Under the pieces are notes generated by a model. It ran no database searches. It was given only the letters and a program-made list of their open reading frames with translations, and had not been told where the DNA came from. A program made the position numbers and the translations under genes. This document shows positions 1 through 12,424 of a DNA stretch of 64,000 nt, piece after piece. Source of the stretch: Hypomesus transpacificus (taxonomy: Eukaryota; Chordata; Actinopteri; Osmeriformes; Osmeridae); NCBI RefSeq assembly GCF_021917145.1, contig NC_061082.1, positions 9,398,237-9,462,236 on the forward strand, read 5' to 3'. Numbering within the stretch: the first letter of the stretch is position 1; each line of letters starts with the position of its first letter.

Positions 1-79
1 CGATTTACAGGAAAGGTTAACTAACCAGCTAACTACCTATACTACCTTAGTACCTACTGAGACCGTTACTGTCTGACTG

Positions 80-105
80 GTTTGACATCTACCGAGATGT
101 CAAAC
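80..105. other. Perfect 11-bp inverted repeat with 4-base loop
   Basis: Arms 80-90 (GTTTGACATCT) and 95-105 (AGATGTCAAAC) are exact reverse complements around the loop ACCG. The role is unknown. It could be a chance palindrome or the remnant of a foldback element. Confidence 0.7.
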
Positions 106-520
106 TCTGACAGCACAGTAAACTAGTGAAATTGCAATGTTCATGTAATTAACTTAGCACAGATCGTTACATGCAATTATTTGCACTTTGACAGTAGGTT
201 GCATTTAGCTTGCTAACATGTCACTTATGTAATTGTATGGGGGAACTGTAAGGTCCAGATGATGCAATAAGAGGCAAGTTCAGCTGTCTTGGTAGCTACT
301 AGCCAACTAAATTGGGTTCGCTAGCCAAGCAACTTACGCGCTAGCCAATTATGGATCAATATAACAACTTCTTCTTACCCTTGAACTCCGTCTTTAGTCA
401 TGACAAAGTCTGTTCTTCTCAGAGGTTGATGTAGAAACAGAAAACGGGTTTATCTAGCAAAGACAGTTTCTAAGAATCACATCAGCTGTCGGTAAGCTTG
501 CATGCGCGAAATGGAAAGAA

Positions 521-551
521 ATTCCTTTTCCTGCTGCACAGGAAAAGGAAT
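521..551. other. Perfect 13-bp hairpin, purine/pyrimidine arms
   Basis: Arms 521-533 (ATTCCTTTTCCTG) and 539-551 are exact reverse complements around the loop CTGCA. One arm is nearly all pyrimidine and the other nearly all purine. No gene adjoins it. Confidence 0.7.
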
Positions 552-2949
552 ACGAAGGGGGTCCGAGTTGAAACGTGGTCTGTGACCAAGGTTCCGCTCT
601 TCGCAGTTTTAACAGAAAACAACAAAACTATGCATTTCTTACCACTACAAGATTATGGCATTTTATATTTGAGATAGTATTATCCGAGCACTTATGTTCA
701 CTTATTTTGGTAGAAGAATAGTGTTGCGGGGGGGAAAAGAAAGAAAGTGAATTAGTGTTCCATTGATGTTTTAGTGTGTAGTATGTCTTGGTATTTAAAT
801 AAGGGCCCTTTACCAACAATGTAACATCTTCATTGAACATGGTATCCATTGTGGTTTGCTTCCTTTGTTTTTCCAACTGGAGCATTGCTCTTTTATCACT
901 CAACTGAATTTCAACATACAGATGTAACCATCATAATACTTTCTTTTACTTTTATGCCCTTGCCACTCAACGACTCCTCTGTAAAAGCACTGTAAATGCA
1001 ACGTGTGGCCTTTTGACCAAACTCAGTAAGGGTTGTGGGGTTGAATATAGTCAGGGGCATTAAGTAGTTGCACAGGTGGTTGGCCACAGGAGCTCCTGAT
1101 GCATGAAGCAGTCATCCTGCTGCCCACTTCCCAACCAAAACAATGTCGCCGTTAATAACAGGCTGATACCTGGGAGGAACAATGCCATTTATTTGACCTC
1201 AACCTACTTTTCAAAATATATCCTTACAAGTTAAGTTTATAAATGTGATATTTAATTTAAAAATCTGTTTCATCCACAGTAATTATCACAGGAAAACCTG
1301 TATTTATATTTTTGTTTCCTATTGAAACTTCTCAGATTGTGAATGCACATTTTCGATTAACCCCAGGTTAAGACTATATCCTGTCCATCAACAGCTTTGG
1401 TCCTTATCCTGTCCAATTCAATGAATTAGAGGACATAAACAATGACAAATACCTGTAAAATTAACAAACAAACTAACAAAACTGTTTAAAAGTAATTGTT
1501 TTGATAACAAAACAAATACTGACATTTTAAATAAAACTGAATATATAATAATTTCATTATTTACATGTGAGTAGTGTTTACTAGATAGAAAACAGGTATA
1601 AAATATATTCAATGTTGGAGGCTTTCTTTGGTCATGCAATTCTATCCTGCTATCACTTATGCACCACCTTACAAAGGTACATGTAGGTATACAGTACCTA
1701 CACACCTCTATGTGACTAGATAAAATTACCTCTCACATCCCCAACACTTTCAAAACAGTTATCTTTGATCTTTAGTGACAACTGTTTTGACCGTGGCAGT
1801 GGTGATGGAGTGTCTTGAAGTGTTTCTAGCCATCAGAAGGATTTCAAGCGGCAGTTAAAGAAGAAGAAAGTAAAGGGTTCAGCCAAACTCAGTGGCGTGT
1901 AAATGGCACAGCGCTGCTTATGCTGAACATGGCAGCTGAGTTCACATGCTAATAGCTGACATTACACTACATTTCCAACTGAAAAAGCACCTCTCATTTC
2001 TTCCTGTTTTATTGGGAGCAAGCTGTGAAACCAGGACCAGGAGAAAATGACCATTAACTTCTAGCACTTAGCACTTTTTAACATGAAAAGAAATGGAAAT
2101 TGTTCCTTGAATTCTGTTGGAGTGAATGTGGCCCCTACAATGTAGTGAAGTCATCATGACCTCCTTTGTTGCTGCTCTGGCTTCCTCACTGCTCCAATAT
2201 GAGCGCCGCTCTTTCATCATCTGAAGGGGATTGCCATATGTATCACAGATAAAACAGCCACAGCACGAGAATAAGTAATATGTCTGTTTTCAACAACTCA
2301 CAACTCTTTAAGACCATACATCATGCATCAAAGAGATATGTGTATGAAGAATTCCAATGCATTGTCAGACCTTCTACAGCACACAAAAAGTATTTTCAAA
2401 CCCTTAAATTTAAAAAGGTTGAGAACATAACCTATTTCTTTAAAATGGTTTAAAAAATGTAACAAATGGTAAATCTTAAAATAACGGTCGAAATTGAATT
2501 TGAGAGTGGATTTAATCAACTCAAGATGTTTCTGAGATGGTTTTGCTGTGTGAACCAATTATACAACAAACTATATGACACGGATTACGTAATAGGGGCC
2601 GTCTAGTGTCAAGAAAATAGTTGCAAACTAAACCTGCATAATTTTCTGTGTCAAGAGGCCATATGGGTACTCAGTCAAACTCAACCTTTGAGCTTTAGTG
2701 CCATGGCTGTTTAAGATGTAAAAGTGCACAGATGTTCCTGCAATTACAGGGCCTCAGTGCTAGGTCTTCTCTCTCTTCAACCATAGTCAGATCAGGTGGA
2801 GGCATTTGTGTTTTGAGCCACAATGACACACCTCCTCCACCATCTCAGACCTTCCCCCACCCCTGAGGACACACAATCAGAAAGATAAAGAATAAAATGT
2901 TGTAGAGAAGTGAACACCACACATGTATTTCAAAGTGATATTCAAGAAG

Positions 2950-2956
2950 AATTTAT
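2950..2956 (-). terminator. Candidate polyadenylation signal of the CXCR4-type gene
   Basis: The plus strand reads TTTATT here, so AATAAA on the minus strand, about 520 bases beyond the receptor stop codon. That would give a 3' UTR of roughly 0.55 kb. Other AT-rich signals lie nearer the stop, so the site actually used is uncertain. Confidence 0.4.
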
Positions 2957-3477
2957 TTCAAAACAACATAGAAACAACTTTAAAAAGAAACACAACATAA
3001 AAAAACACTGTAATTACAAATACTTGGAAAATGGTTCAGTGTGAGCTACAGCAATAAATAATAACTTTCAGGTAATCACACAACTTAAGTGCGAGCACAA
3101 ACAACTATTTACAATTTGTTTATAACAGCTAAGCTCCCATCCTTGTAAAGAAACTAAGAAGTATTGCATGCCCCACCTCAATGAAACAGTGCAGCCTTTA
3201 TCATCTGCAGCAAAAAATGGTGTGTATATGCTATGTACAGTATACAGTTGACCAGTCAATGCACTTTAAATGGACCTCGGGCACTGCCCAAACATTCAGT
3301 CTGCTTTAGAACAAAAGAGGGCTTTTAAACAAAACAAAAAAAGGCTCAAAAGACTCACTCAAGTATAAACATATAGAAAACAATACAAAAATGTATAAAA
3401 AGTGTACAAAATGTAGTTTACAAATAAAGCTTTTTTTATCCTGAGAAGTGAACCCAGGCACAGTGAGAGACTGCCCA

Positions 3478-4821
3478 TTAACTGTAGAGGACACTGGAGG
3501 ACTCTGACTCAGTAGATACAGAAGAGATCGGTCCACGTTTTTTAGTCAGCATCTTATGGCTGGATCTGCTGCTAATAGTCAGTGCGTTCCTTGCAGATTT
3601 CTTGAATTTGACACCCAGGAAAGCGTAGAGAATGGGGTTGAGACAGCAGTGAAAGTAAGCCAGAACTTCTGTGATGGAAATCCACTTCATGACCCCCTGC
3701 TCCAGGGCACAGCTGTGGGGGATCACCTCCAGGTTCATGAGGGTGTCCACGAAGATGCCAGCGCAGTACGGCAGCCAGCAACAGAAGAAGCATAGGATCA
3801 GGATTACGGTGGTCTTCAGGGCCTTCCTCTTCAACGCCTGGCCTTTGGAGCCCTGGGACAGCTTGGAAATTATGATGCAGTAGCAGGTGAGAATAACTAG
3901 GCCAGGCAGGACGAAGCCCACCAGAATGTGCTGGAAGCGGAACGCGGCCACCCAGATGTGATTATTCTCCAGTGGGTAAATGCGCTGGCAGATCATTCTG
4001 GAGCCTCCCATGTCCATCTCAACTTGGAAGCTACTTGCAAACACCAGATCTGGCACTGTGAGTATAGCAGCAGGGAGCCAAACACAGACATATATTACCT
4101 TGCCTGCCAGGAGCTTTCTCGTCGCCTGGCTGTTGGTGGCCGTGGCGCGCACTACTGCCAGGTATCGATCCAAACTGATGAAGGCCAGAATCAGCACGCT
4201 ACTGTACAGGTTGACAGTGTAGAACATGTGCACGGCTTTGCAGAGAAAACCGCCGAAGTACCAACTGCTCGCCGCATCCACCGCCCAAAAGGGTAGCGTG
4301 AGGACAAACATGAGGTCGGCTACGGAAAGATGAAGCCTGTACTTGTCCGTCATCGAAGTTTTGCATTTTTTCTGGAAGCCCATTACGATGACAACTAGTC
4401 CATTGCCAAAAATCCCCAATATGAAGATAATTCCATAAACTGTTGGTAGAAAGATCTTGTGAAAATCGTGGTTAGGCGCTCTTTCACACGGCCCCTGAAA
4501 GTCAACATCAAAATCCCCGGACTCCTCAGAGCTGTTGTCTGAATCGAAAATAATGCTCTGGCAGAAGAAAATAAGTATACAATTAATAATAAGTTTTTAA
4601 CACAAGTTTCCATTTGTGAAACTTCAGCCTGTTGCTCATACATAGCCTAGGTAAACATTATCCATTGCAAATCATGGAAAATATCATGAAACTGAGATGT
4701 AAGAATACTATGTAGAAATGCCTCCTACGTTATTATAATTGCCCATGGATCCCACATTAGGCTACGTCATGGAAATAAATCCCTATTTTACATTGACACT
4801 CACCTCTTCGTGGTATGCCAT
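3478..4821 (-). CDS. cxcr4: CXC chemokine receptor type 4 (two coding exons)
   Basis: This is a seven-transmembrane G-protein-coupled receptor for the chemokine CXCL12, acting at the plasma membrane in cell migration. Coding exon 1 is 4804-4821 (18 bases, reads MAYHEE) and ends at a GTGAGT donor. Exon 2 is 4557 down to 3478 and follows a CTGCCAG acceptor. The two exons give about 365 aa, slightly longer than the usual 350 or so. Visible motifs are SLDRYLAVV at the end of TM3 (DRY at about 136-138), the TM3/ECL2 cysteine pair (about 112 and 196), CCWLPYC in TM6 and NPILYAF in TM7 (about 313-319). The C-terminal tail is serine-rich, with [10 protein letters not shown]. The acidic N-terminus with NSSEES carries a possible N-glycosylation site. 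A tiny first exon followed by one large exon is the known CXCR4 layout. The MAY start suggests the fish cxcr4a paralogue rather than cxcr4b, but this is inference. Confidence 0.96.
4804..4821 (-). other. cxcr4: Coding exon 1 of the CXCR4-type gene
   Basis: Eighteen coding bases starting at the ATG at 4821 and ending in GAG before the donor GTGAGT. The 246-bp intron 4558-4803 is phase 0. The 5' UTR contains GCTGACGTCTG near 4850, close to a CRE consensus, but no binding is shown. Confidence 0.9.
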
Positions 4822-4869
4822 TTTGATCACCGATGTGTTTGTCTTCGCTGACGTCTGTGAGCTGTAGTC

Positions 4870-5000
4870 TTCTTGTAAACTCAGTTACCACCAAAGAGCA
4901 CGAGACTTTTTAAACCGTGTTTGTCCAGACCCCTCCCTCTCGAAGGAGGAGTCACCGTCGCGTGTGACACCATGCTCCAAAATGTTCCAAAAGGGTAGGC
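4870..5000 (-). promoter_or_regulatory. Probable core promoter of the CXCR4-type gene
   Basis: On the minus strand a TATA-like TTTAAAA lies at about 4905-4912, some 85-90 bases upstream of the start codon. A CCCCTCCCTC GC-box-like stretch lies further upstream (4929-4938 on the plus strand). Placement is inferred from distance to the ATG only. Confidence 0.35.
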
Positions 5001-5129
5001 TATGAAAGAAAACCAGGGGACCATGTCGTTGTCTTGTGACAAGCAGAAAAGCATGTGACACCACCGATATAACAGTTTTAATGTTTCAGTTGTCAAGCTT
5101 CCCATCTTGTAAGAACCTACTTTTACGCA

Positions 5130-8100
5130 CGGCACAATGAGGGGTGGCTTGATAGGTCTCTTGGGTCTCCCGTGCGCATTACTCTCTGTGTAATGGGAAA
5201 CGGTTATTCATACCTTTTAAACTGGGTGTGTGTGTGTGGGGGGGGGGGGGCATTGGGGAACACCCCCGCCTAACCTCAAATCTCTCCACAACCTGTCACT
5301 TTTCTAAGTACTGTTATGTCTACCCTCTCAAGAGTGCTAACTGACCCTACTCCCTCGTGTTCGCTCTCTCATCTCTGTATCCCTCTCTCTACTTCACTTG
5401 AATAGCCTCTCAACACCCACCCCACTCTCCGTCAAACACGCTGTTCTCACCATCCCAGATTCAGTCTAAGTTATACCCTGTAAGGTTTATGGTCGATAAC
5501 AAGAATAGGTCACACACAACTCTCCACCTTCTTTACTGTGATTCTAAGATAGAAAATAAGGGTCACTGTAACTAAATAACCATGGTGTGGCTACAGTGGT
5601 TGTTGTTTACTCGTTTGAAATATGAGAAGCTGAGTGATTGAGTAAATCAATTCACATCACCAGTTCACTTATTTACTTGGACAGAAAGGGATTTCAAAGC
5701 ACAGACCAACCAATTAGATTCTTTGTCTTGACCAGAGCAGATGGCATTGAAGCCAGCTTTCATGACAACACATGCTAATCTTTCACAAAACATGCCAAGG
5801 ATGATGATAAACATTCGAAAAATTCACAAATAGTTGTCTTATTATCTGCATACAATCATCCAGCATTGATAAAATAAAATAAATGTGATTAGTCCTTATC
5901 AATGAAAGTGGTTACTCAGAAGTAAGCCTCTAATCTCTCATTGTCTCGGTTCTGTATCTGCTGATGTCTGAACTCCTGGGGAGAAGCTGGAGGACGCCTG
6001 TGTGGAGGGAAAATACCCACTGTATGGGAATAGGTGGATGTGTGGTCCTTGTGTGCTGACTGGGCTATGTCCTGATATCACTCAGTGTTTTAATGTCTTT
6101 GATGTGTGAAGCAGGGCTTGACTGCCCTGTGAGTTGATGACCTGAAAGAAGGCTCTCACCCCTGAACACAAGCATTTTCTCAACTCTGGAGACTCTTCCA
6201 ACCCTATTCTGGGTCACGTCTGTGGGAGGTTTGTGTTACAACAGCCACGGCTGACACTCTGGTCGAATACCTCCTTTACTGGGTATGGGCCAAAATGCCA
6301 TTCAAATACTTTTTTATGTTCGTACTTCAGACATCTTGAATGATGGTAAATAATAGCGTGAGTAGGTCTAGACCCTCCCAGCTCCTTCTGTGCAAGTTTC
6401 AACATCTTTTTCTGGCTTCATTCAGTTAACTCTGTCCTGAGTGGATTCCTCCAGCGCCTTGTCCTTTGTTACAATCGAGCCTGTGGTTCTGGCTTATTTG
6501 CTTATGGTTTTACAGAAGCTGACAAGTCATTGGGACACAGCGGAAGAGGCCACTGTATCTAGAATGACCAGTTGTTTACACAATTCACTTGAAATCCAGT
6601 ATCATCTTTATTGTTCTCATCCATAAACAGTACATCTGGGAACATGTCCATTATGTTGACTTATACATTTTTTACTTCGTCAGTAGGTTACTTGAGAACA
6701 GCTTTGCAGACTGAAAAGAGCAAACGGAACACAAAAGGTCTGTGGAGCCACTTACAATACAGATTGGATGTGTGAACTGAAGAGCCCTCGTAAGAGGGCT
6801 CTTCAGTCAAGAATGGGTATTAAAATGAAGTTGACAATGCCCGTGAAATGAGGGGAAGAATGTACTGAGCATTTTAGTACTCAGTCATTCCATTCCATTT
6901 GACATTTTATCATTTAGATAATACATATAGTGTATGTTGACAGTATAGAGCAGAATATTTAGGACCATAAGTGCAGAGTTCTGGCAGTATTTCAGAGGTT
7001 AGTGCTAAGGAATAATTTGTGTTTCTATCAGTCAACAATGCCAGGCTTCCAGTCCCAACTCATCTATGGCCCACAGCAAGTCAGCATAGGAGCATTTTCA
7101 TAATTATTCATGCACTCAAATATCACCTTACATTCTTACACACATATAGCGTTTTAGGAAGCTCATCCTATAGGGCTTTAATCTCCTTCTTGTGAACAAG
7201 GATTGCCAGGTAATTATATGCGTGCTCAAGTCCAAAATCTATTATGAACCATATATTCTCAATAACTAAATGAAGATTTGCGAAATGTCTTCCAACCTTC
7301 CTTTTGTCTGGCAGGATGATTTAGCAAAGCCTAACACCCAATCCTTAGATCTGAGTTAGTACATTGTTTGTGTTCACTGTGATGCGTATCCAAATTTTCA
7401 CTGTCATAATCAAACCAGGAGATGCCTATAAATCTCAGTAATTCCACCAATCCTCATCTCTGCCACCATGTAATTTAAGATCACAACCCCTTGGAGGCCT
7501 GTAGTAAATATTCAACAGTATAACTTTTTTAGTGCATATTTCTAACATGATTAATAAAGATCAGAATTTGTTTGTTCCAACATGTTTGTGGTGTGCTGAT
7601 ATTGCCAGAGTTCACATTAGAAAATGTTGTTTTGACATCAGAGCCATCAGTGAGGAGGACTATCTTGGTTCTCCTATTCTCCATCTTTATATGGTCTTTA
7701 AAGTATTTTGGAGACTTGGAGGCATTGGTGTATGTGAGTGTGTGGTTGTGTGTGTGAGAGAGAGAGTGTATGCATATGTGTGGTGTCTACAGATTTCCTC
7801 TTTTCCTGTCATTCCTAGATGAAGGAATCTACAGATTTCTGTCTTTCACAATATGAACAGTTGTGATAGATGAAACCAATTATAAAAACATTCACGTTAT
7901 CCGTTCCTTATAATTTGTGTTTTTCAGTGTTAAAATATAACCCCTCATGAAAGTGGCATGCTGAATATTCATTCTACAAACATACAGTTTTAGAAAGAAG
8001 CTTCCGAAATACATGTGTTTAAATGCTTGTGTTTAAAGAAAGCTTTTGACACCATAGAAAAGCTTTTAGGACAAAGGTTTGTTTCTTATCTTGGCACAGC

Positions 8101-8940
8101 ACCTTCAGAAACTTCCTACCCAGTGGAAGGACGAACGTTTTGGCTTCATGAAAGCTCTACCTCTGACCTGGCTCCACACCACCCAGTGATCAGCTTTTCA
8201 TGATAGACCACGTGGTGACTTCAGTTTTTATGTGCTTCTAGATATACCTAAATGGCTTGACTTGAGTTCTATTTCACAGCGACAACAAAGGCTGAGCTTC
8301 ATAGGGACTGCATTGTGGACATCAGCTTATTTGTGTCAGGTTTCTGTGGAGAGGAATGCCACCCAAACTTGTCGGAACAAAAAAACGGTTTTGGTTTCAC
8401 CACCTGTTCTTGGAGAGAGTTGACTATGAGGCTCTAGCTCTGTGTGTCTCTGGCCCGGCAGGCGTGTGGAGACATACTTGATGGAGAAAACGATGTTTGT
8501 AGTGTGCCGTGTGATTCAATATCAAATCTGTACTTACAGTCCCCCAATGGATTTTTGCTCAGTTGGAATCCACCTGCAAACATTCAGATAAGCCCTTAGT
8601 TAAGTAATATAGAGCATTCATGTTGTTGTAATATTACTCAAAGTGCAGCACACTTGGCAAGTACTGGTTGTGATTCCTGTAAACATACCTTTCTATAGTT
8701 TATGTGCATCATGCTTACACACTGTAATAGGGCATTCGAGCAGATGGCCAATACGTTCCCAAAGGAACACAAACACAGGTTTATACTGTGAGCACCCAAG
8801 ACGTTCTACTGTAGGTGAAAACAGGAAGTGGATGGTTTTAAACAGCTCTTTGTTGATGACACCAGTGCTGCTGTCGTGTGTCCTGACACGGGTTCACCCT
8901 ATCAAAAAAAAAACAAATGAGCCAATGACAAAGAAATAAG
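5130..8940. other. Intergenic stretch with simple repeats, no gene seen
   Basis: I see no supported coding region. A short TG tract runs into a G run at 5225-5251, and a mixed TG/GA tract lies at 7725-7770. One perfect hairpin is listed separately. Upstream regulatory elements of the receptor could lie here, but sequence alone cannot show them. Confidence 0.5.
6776..6807. other. Perfect 14-bp hairpin with GTAA loop
   Basis: Arms 6776-6789 (ACTGAAGAGCCCTC) and 6794-6807 are exact reverse complements around GTAA. Nothing suggests a terminator role in a eukaryote. A tiny foldback element or a structured RNA are possible readings. Confidence 0.75.
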
Positions 8941-8949
8941 TGACATTCT

Positions 8950-8987
8950 TGTCTTCTTATTCTTATTCTTATTCTTATTCTTATTCT
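8950..8987. repeat. TTCTTA hexanucleotide microsatellite
   Basis: About five uninterrupted copies of the unit TTCTTA. Confidence 0.9.
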
Positions 8988-9003
8988 TGCCCGCAGTCTT
9001 TTT

Positions 9004-9235
9004 GTTTTGTGTGCATTAGTGTGTGTGCTTGCATGTGTGTGCATGTGGGTCTGTTTGCACAAGTGTGTCTGTGTCTATGGGTGTATATGTCAGTCTGCAT
9101 GTGTGTGCTTGTGTGTGTGTAATTGTGTGTACGTATGAGTTTGGATGTGGGTCTCTTTGCCTGTGTGCGTGGTCATATGTGTGTGGGTCCATTTGTGTGT
9201 GTGAGTGGGTCCATTTGTGTGTGTGTGTTGAAGGT
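9004..9235. repeat. Degenerate TG-rich minisatellite
   Basis: About 230 bases of imperfect TG dinucleotides interrupted by recurring words such as GGGTC, CATTTG and GCATGTG. The long His/Thr or Val/Cys reading frames across it are products of the repeat and not genes. Confidence 0.85.
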
Positions 9236-9299
9236 GGCAACTTATATAAAATTGGCTTTGATCCAGAAAAAGCCACACAAGGGTTGGTAAACGTAGGGT

Positions 9300-10120
9300 A
9301 GTGTTGTGTAGGAAGGGTGTTTCTTTGCGTCCATGATAAATGCAACTCCGGTTCCCTTTCCTATGTCTCTAACGTCTAAATTGTGGTTTTTACTGCAACA
9401 GCCCCAGCACATATTCAGAAAAATGCGCCAAGAACTCCTTTTGTGAAAACTTCCTTTTATTGAAGTCAATTGCACACAGTTGAACTCAAACATGCATGCA
9501 CTCCTTGGGTTGATAAAACAGCTGATAGTCAACAATTTGCATAAATGTATCAAACCTGTCTCAATTCAGTACACCTCCACCCTTTAACCCCACACTACCA
9601 CCCTACTCCTCCTTCTCCTCCACCCTCTATCAGAAACAGAAGGGATTTTATTCGCCATGAATGTTTGCACAAACAACTATACAAACTAACTATACAAAAG
9701 GAGCAAAGTTTAGCTAATACTAAGGGGGGTCTAGCTAATACTAAGGGGAATAGTAGCCATAATTTACAATTTAACCTAAAAATACAGATAGTACAATTAC
9801 ATTACAGATAGTACAATCTAACCTCACTCCCCCACTCCTCACTCCATACCCTGCAAATTTCCCCTTGAGTGGCCATTCTCTCTGAGCAGCAGGAGATCTC
9901 TTTACAGTAACTATATATGCAGCAGAATGTCATGAAAGAGATCGCCACAAGTTCCCTTTCAAGCCTGTGCTGGTTGCAGGGGCCCCACCTGGCCAAAGGA
10001 GGAGAAGGAACAGAAGTAAGAGAAGGAAGGCCCCAGCAGACACGTTGACTGCCTTCTCGGAGCTGATCAGACCTGATAAGAAGTACAATGGTTCAGATGA
10101 CAGGAGATAAGGTTTACAGA
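9300..10120. other. Non-coding stretch, no gene recognised
   Basis: A short direct repeat (TCTAGCTAATACTAAGGGG-like) lies at about 9709-9750, and the dimer ATTACAGATAGTACAAT-like at 9783-9820. I see nothing else. Confidence 0.5.
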
Positions 10121-10163
10121 CTGGCTCAGTGCTGGGTGTTTTTTGGGGGTTGGAAAGGCTGGG

Positions 10164-10165
10164 TG

Positions 10166-10200
<35 letters not shown>

Positions 10201-10213
10201 GGGGGGGGGGGTT
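10164..10213. repeat. TG microsatellite running into a G tract
   Basis: A GT dinucleotide run is followed directly by a run of about 14 G. Confidence 0.95.
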
Positions 10214-10329
10214 CTAAGGCTGACCTAAAGGGTGATGGTCATGAAATCCACACTACCTGTTGGTTTGAAGAAGTGAAAGTTGTGTTTCTATTTGAAAGTT
10301 TCACTTGTATGTGTCAGTGAATCTAAGTC

Positions 10330-11140
10330 TTCTATATCGAGTTGATGGATTAATGCACACAATTCGACATGAATGTTTATACATGTATACATACATTATA
10401 TATATACACAGTCCATATATATATATGTATAAATTAAATACAGTAGGTACTAGAGATGGTTTCTGACTACACGTTTATAACAGTGTAAGAAAAGGCTTAG
10501 ATCATATCACAACGATCCAGGTACAGAGCCATTAGTCTTTGTGTTTAGCTACATACTGACCAGAGAAGAGACCCTTCCACACATAAAGATTGACACATAA
10601 AGACTTCTTGCACTTGAGCTTTTAGGACTAATCAACAGCACCACTCAATACAGTCAGACTATTGATCTGATGTTGGGTGGAGGTTGAAGGGCAGGGGACA
10701 GAGAGCATTCAATGGATAGGATCGGAGTAAGGGCACATGGTCGGTAGTGCAGTGGAGTTTAAACAGAAGCTTAAGGAGATACGTGGAGATGTAGCCTATG
10801 ATTATTTTTGGCCATTTGACACACCCACTTTTTCATCAGTACTTGATGTAAAAACAGTCCAGTTTCAGGAAATCGTCTTTCAGAACACATTTCTTCAGTC
10901 CCCACCACTATTTGGCATTGGGGCGTATATGTAGGGCAGGTACCCTGACTGCAAAGAGAACAAAGTCCTGGAGAATTAATGTAGGCGATGCCACATGAAG
11001 AATGTGGTGCCTTGAAGTCTGAAAGGCAACACCAGCACGGGGCCCGGCCTGCAGCCAGTTTAAAACAAATAGTTGTTTTATTTTCTCTTTCCTGGAGCCC
11101 CCTTGATAGAGCCACAGAAAGTAAAAACAGACACCTGTTA
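10330..11140. other. Non-coding stretch
   Basis: Contains an AT dinucleotide cluster at about 10380-10435 (ATATATATATGTATA) and otherwise no recognisable element. Confidence 0.45.
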
Positions 11141-11142
11141 AA

Positions 11143-11281
11143 ATGGCTTGTTTTTCTTCGCTCTCTATTTTCTTTCTCCCTCTTTCTCTCTGTCTTTAGC
11201 TTTCTCTTTTCTGTCTCTGTCTTTTTCTCTCTCTCTGTTTCTCTCTCTTTATCTCCATCTCTCTTTTTCTTTGTCTGTCGG
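11143..11281. repeat. Polypyrimidine (CTTT/CTCT) tract
   Basis: About 140 bases, nearly all C and T on the plus strand, built from imperfect CTCTCT and CTTTCT words. Its reverse strand gives an artificial Arg/Glu/Lys reading frame. Confidence 0.9.
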
Positions 11282-11505
11282 GCAGTAAATTGTAATTTAT
11301 AGCCCCTCCAGGTGAAACCATGCAACTGTGTTCCTAATTATAGTGCTGTCTCTCATCGGGTTCCTCTGGTGGGGCAACAGGAATGATGAGTTGTTTACTT
11401 GTTTGGGTTGGAACAATAACCATCATTACTTTCATACATCATAATGTTTTGTCTTACAGATTTAACAAAAAAGCTCTATTTTTGCCGAAGTGTATCAGAT
11501 TAGTC

Positions 11506-11737
11506 AGAGAGTCAGATGGTTGAGCGGTTAAGGAATTAGTTATTAGTTATTATAGTTATTAATTAATAATTGGTTATTAATCAGAAGGTTGCCAATTGGA
11601 TTCCTGGCCATGCCAAATGACATTGTGTCCTTGGGCAAGGCACTTCGTCCTACTTGCCTCGGGGGAATGTCCCTGTCCTAATGTAAGTCGCTCTGGATAA
11701 GAGCGTCTGCTAAATGACTAAATGTAATGTAAACTAA
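11506..11737 (+). mobile_element. tRNA-derived SINE with AT-rich insertion
   Basis: A tRNA-Leu/Ser-like A box (GGTTGAGCGGTTAAGG) comes first, then an expanded AT-rich stretch of TTATTA repeats, then a B-box-like GGTTGCCAATTGGATTCC. The body is unique and the tail is GTAAGTCGCTCTGGATAAGA followed by GCGTCTGCTAAATG. That tail is shared by several fish SINEs and their L2-type LINE partners. The AT-rich expansion between the A and B boxes should disable pol III transcription of this copy. Confidence 0.85.
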
Positions 11738-11739
11738 TA

Positions 11740-12410
11740 CTGCTGTACTGACACCAGGAAAGTAATTGTTGGGTTTTGTCTTACATTTACAGTACATACA
11801 CAGATATCTGTAATTGTCACTTAATTTAATATTGGGATATTCCCCAAGAAATGAAAAAAGCTGGGTTTACTGTAATTTTGATTCTGAGTAAACATATCGT
11901 CCCTGCTAGAGTTTCTGCACCGCGCTGGCCCCTACGATCAGATCCTACAGCGTCTCTGTGGCCCTCAGGACCTTTTTTTTCTACTAACGTTCTACTGATT
12001 TTATTTTCCCAGAGTTCGAGGCACAATTGCTTTTCTAAAGGCTGTTCTGAGATCCCTCAATCCCTCCGTTTCAAAGCCTGCAGCCGTTACATGGCAAGGA
12101 TTGTGTCTTTAGATACACAAAGGCCTGGGTGTAAATAAGATATAGTTTTACTGCTCTCATTCTATTATGACTGTAACTGTTAGCTGCTCCTGGCATTCTC
12201 TAATCCCTGCTCTCCTCTCTGCCCCCCCCCCACACATTCCCTGTGGTGTGGGGGGTTTGAGCTGTCAGGACCTGCTTGGTCGTCGGTCTGCCTACGCTGA
12301 ACCAGGTCGTCACCCGGAATCCAGTCTCCATGACGGCCAACAGCGAGTTTCCCGGTCCCATCCAACGTCTATAAAGCCGAACAATGAATTTTGGTGTTTC
12401 AAAACCCATT
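11740..12410. other. Non-coding stretch
   Basis: No element recognised. A C run sits at 12222-12231 and a T run at 11972-11980. Confidence 0.45.
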
Positions 12411-12424
12411 GACACTGTATGACT

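Larger units (their letters stand above)
1..2942. other. Non-coding stretch downstream of the receptor gene
   Basis: No reading frame here looks like a protein, and I recognise no repeat family. The stretch is AT-rich and lies 3' of the minus-strand chemokine receptor gene. Two short perfect hairpins are present, at 80-105 and 521-551, and are listed separately. Confidence 0.6.

Noticed and set aside
3556..4296. Several open frames opposite the receptor gene
   Set aside because: Shadows of the CXCR4 coding strand.
9016..9345. His/Thr-rich and Val/Cys-rich reading frames
   Set aside because: Translations of a TG-rich repeat, with no gene structure.
10771..11325. 184-residue minus-strand frame
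   Set aside because: More than a third comes from the CTCTCT tract and the rest has no family features.
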